Part shown: piece after piece, positions 4,268 through 6,511 of the stretch | Position numbering within the stretch: the stretch's first letter is position 1 | Layout of the letters: each line of letters opens with the position of its first letter | NCBI GenBank assembly: GCA_002310155.1 | Contig: DBYF01000077.1 | Location: forward strand, 1 to 6,511 | DNA from: Mageeibacillus sp. UBA1193 | GTDB taxonomy: Bacteria; Bacillota; Clostridia; Saccharofermentanales; Saccharofermentanaceae | Reading direction: 5' to 3' | Length of the DNA: 6,511 bases | The notes under the pieces: model-generated | Seen by the model: the letters and a program-made list of their open reading frames with translations, nothing else | Databases searched by the model: none | Told to the model about the DNA's origin: nothing | Position numbers and translations under genes: made by a program

Positions 4268-6511
4268 TTACTGATTCTTTAATGCCTCATCGATCTCTTC
4301 TGCGTAACGGACGGTCTCCATCGCGTCCTTGCAGTATTTGTCCGCGCCGATCGCGTCCGAATACTCCTGAGTCAGGACCGCGCCGCCTACACATACCTTG
4401 GCCCACGGGGCCTGCTCACGAAGAAGCTTGATGGTCGCTTCCATCGCCGGAACAGTGGTCGTCATAAGTGCCGATAGTCCGACGATCGGAGCGTGAAGTC
4501 TTACGACCTCATCGACGACAGTCTGCTCCGGAACATCTTTCCCGAGATCGCTGACCGCGAATCCGTAGTTCTCCAGAATAAGCTTGACGATATTCTTTCC
4601 GATATCGTGGATATCGCCGTGTACCGTTGCGATAACGAACGCGCAGCGGGAGGCTCCACCCTCTCCGTCCGCATCGGATGCCATCGCTACTTTTACTTCT
4701 TCAAAAGCACTCTTCGCTGCTTCTGCCGCCATAAGGAGCTGTGGCAGATAAACTTTCTTCTTTTCGAAATCCGCGCCTACGATATTCAGTGCCGGAATAA
4801 CTTCCGACTGGATGATCTCGAGAGGTTTCTTCTCCGCAAGCATCGCCTTGGTCAGAGAACCTGTCTTCTCTTTAAGACCTCTGACGATCGCTTTCTGAAG
4901 CTCGGATGTCGGGCCTTCACCGGACGAAGCCGATGCAGACTCTGCACCTGCAGCAGGCGCTCCGGCCGCCGGTGCCGTCATGGTCGGCGCGGGAAGATTC
5001 TGTGCATATGTGATGTAGTCCATGCAGTTCTCGTCCATGTTGTGAAGGGCACGGAACGCAAAGTAGACATTCATCATCTCCTGGGAATACGGGTTCATGA
5101 TCGCCGCAGAAAGTCCGTCCTGAAGACAGATCGCAAAGAACGTCGATGTGATGATGTTTCTGCTCGGAAGTCCGAAGGAAACGTTCGAGATACCCAGAGA
5201 GGTATTTACTTTCAGTTCGTGACGGATGCGGTGTACTGCCTGCATCGTGGCAAGCGCCGCAGTCGTATCCGCAGAGATCGTCATCGCGAGCGGGTCGAAG
5301 ATAAGATCCTTCTTATCGATTCCGTAGTCTGCCGCTCTCTTAATGATCTTCTCGGCAATCGCGACACGCTCGTCTGCTGTGTCCGGGATACCGTTCTCAT
5401 CGAGAGTAAGTGCGACAACAAAACCGCCGTACTTCGCGACGAGCGGGAAGATCACGCTCATGACTTCTTCTTTACCGTTGACGGAGTTGACCATCGCTTT
5501 TCCGTTATATGCGCGAAGTCCTGCTTCCATCGCGACCGGGTCGGTCGTATCGAGCTGCAGAGGAAGATCCGTAACTGCCTGAAGTTCTCTTACCGCACGG
5601 AGCAGGAAAGCCGGCTCATCGATCTCCGGGAGACCGACATTGACGTCGAGGAGCTGTACTCCCGCATCCTGCTGCTTCAAGGCTTCACCTAAGATATAAT
5701 CGATATCGTTTTCACGGAGTGCCTGCTGGAAACGCTTCTTACCTGTCGGGTTGATACGCTCACCGATCAGGATCGGGCTTCCTCCGAACTTGACTGCCTG
5801 AGTGTAGGAAGAGACAAGTGACAGTCCTTTATCCGTAACCGGAACAGGCGTGATGAACTTCGATTTTTCTACTACGGCACGGATATAGTCAGGTGTCGTA
5901 CCGCAGCATCCGCCGGCGATACGCACGCCCTTTTCGAGAAGTTTTCCGACGGATTCGGCAAACTCCGGCGGGAATACATCGTAAACGGTTTTACCGTTCT
6001 CACTTCTCGGAAGACCTGCATTCGGTTTGAGAAGTACAGGAACAGATGCGTACTCGAGATACTCTTCCATAACACCGACAAGCTGGTCCGGACCGAGGGA
6101 GCAGTTCGCGCCGATCGCATCGGCATGCATACCCTCGAGCATCGCGACCATCGCGGCCGGAGACGCGCCGGTCATCAGCTTACCGTCGGATCCGTACGCA
6201 TTGGAAACGAATACCGGAAGATCCGTATTCTCCTTAACAGCAAGGAGAGCGGCCTTCGTATCGTAGCTGTCATTCATGGTCTCGATGAATACAAGATCGA
6301 CACCTGCCGCTACACCATATCGGACAGTCTTACTGTACATCGCGACCGCATCTTCGAATTCATAATCACCATAAGGTTTCAGAAGCTTGCCCAGAGGACC
6401 GATGTCGAGGGCCACAAACTTCTCCTGGGTTCCGGTGCTCTGACGTGCCGCCTCACGGGCATTGTTGACCGCTGCCGTGACGAGCTGTTCGAGTTCTTCG
6501 TCATCGAACTT
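4268..6511 (-). CDS. metH: Cobalamin-dependent methionine synthase, short form, 5'-truncated by window edge
   Basis: It transfers the methyl group of 5-methyltetrahydrofolate via cobalamin to homocysteine, making methionine, in the cytoplasm. The frame is open from the edge to TAA at 4270-4268: 747 residues are visible, and the N-terminus (including the GAMGTML-type motif) is outside. A GTG at 6415 is an internal Val in KFVALDIGP, not a start. Numbering from the edge: homocysteine domain to about 225, with the zinc-ligand cysteines Cys137 (GANCSLGP) and Cys202-Cys203 (GGCCGTTP). The pterin domain spans about 245-500, with GERINPTG, DVNVG and NVSFGLPSR. An Ala/Pro/Ser-rich linker spans about 505-536. 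The cobalamin cap and binding domain spans about 537-745, with the lower-ligand His635 in GDIHDIGKN, then GLSAL and VCVGGA. It stops there: the C-terminal AdoMet reactivation domain of E. coli MetH is absent, as in other short forms, so a separate reactivase is expected. Confidence 0.96.
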   Translation of the reverse strand, partial: KFDDEELEQLVTAAVNNAREAARQSTGTQEKFVALDIGPLGKLLKPYGDYEFEDAVAMYSKTVRYGVAAGVDLVFIETMNDSYDTKAALLAVKENTDLPVFVSNAYGSDGKLMTGASPAAMVAMLEGMHADAIGANCSLGPDQLVGVMEEYLEYASVPVLLKPNAGLPRSENGKTVYDVFPPEFAESVGKLLEKGVRIAGGCCGTTPDYIRAVVEKSKFITPVPVTDKGLSLVSSYTQAVKFGGSPILIGERINPTGKKRFQQALRENDIDYILGEALKQQDAGVQLLDVNVGLPEIDEPAFLLRAVRELQAVTDLPLQLDTTDPVAMEAGLRAYNGKAMVNSVNGKEEVMSVIFPLVAKYGGFVVALTLDENGIPDTADERVAIAEKIIKRAADYGIDKKDLIFDPLAMTISADTTAALATMQAVHRIRHELKVNTSLGISNVSFGLPSRNIITSTFFAICLQDGLSAAIMNPYSQEMMNVYFAFRALHNMDENCMDYITYAQNLPAPTMTAPAAGAPAAGAESASASSGEGPTSELQKAIVRGLKEKTGSLTKAMLAEKKPLEIIQSEVIPALNIVGADFEKKKVYLPQLLMAAEAAKSAFEEVKVAMASDADGEGGASRCAFVIATVHGDIHDIGKNIVKLILENYGFAVSDLGKDVPEQTVVDEVVRLHAPIVGLSALMTTTVPAMEATIKLLREQAPWAKVCVGGAVLTQEYSDAIGADKYCKDAMETVRYAEEIDEALKNQ

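Noticed and set aside
4276..4310. A possible sigma-A promoter for the regulator inside the end of metH (TTACGC, 17 nt, CATTAA)
   Set aside because: Both hexamers match consensus poorly (TTACGC 2 of 6, CATTAA 3 of 6). Read-through from metH is the simpler explanation.
4493..5692. A 399-codon open frame on the plus strand inside metH
   Set aside because: It lies antisense to a well-conserved MetH reading frame. Its translation is rich in Arg, Asp, His and Cys with no recognisable domain, typical of a complementary-strand shadow.
6413..6415. A GTG as the metH start
   Set aside because: The frame stays open upstream to the window edge with MetH-like sequence (NNAREAARQSTGTQEKF), and the zinc-binding methyltransferase domain would lose its beginning.

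Overview
The window suggests an anaerobic member of the Bacillota, probably class Clostridia. The grounds are a short, three-module B12-dependent methionine synthase without its own reactivation domain, a VanR/PhoB-like two-component pair next to a MacB/FtsX-type ABC exporter, strong GGAGG-type ribosome binding sites, and roughly half G+C. Genus cannot be decided from the sequence. All five genes read on the minus strand, so transcription runs from high to low coordinates. There is no RNA gene, mobile element, CRISPR array or phage signal.

In transcription order: (1) metH (4268-6511) enters the window already missing its 5' end. It carries the zinc-binding homocysteine methyltransferase domain, the methyltetrahydrofolate (pterin) domain and the cobalamin domain, with an Ala/Pro/Ser-rich linker. 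(2) Only 27 bp later, with no visible terminator, comes an OmpR/PhoB-family response regulator (3536-4240). Its stop overlaps by 4 bp the GTG start of (3) a membrane sensor histidine kinase (2247-3539). (4) A 151-bp intergenic region (2096-2246) follows. It holds AT-rich heptamer direct repeats with 11-bp spacing, a -10-like hexamer and an 11-bp stem-loop. (5) An ABC ATPase (1334-2095) overlaps by 7 bp (6) a large FtsX-like ABC permease (1-1340), which runs off the left edge.

The likely working unit is kinase, regulator and ABC transporter. The kinase senses an unknown extracellular signal and phosphorylates the regulator. The regulator plausibly binds the phased repeats just upstream of the ATPase gene and switches on the exporter. 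Substrate and signal cannot be read from the sequence. The layout differs from the classic BceRS-BceAB peptide-resistance module, because the kinase has a roughly 107-residue extracellular domain and the permease has its large extracellular domain right after the first membrane helix.

I see no clearly new biological system here. The most worthwhile region is the control region 2096-2246. All coding frames looked intact over the parts I translated.
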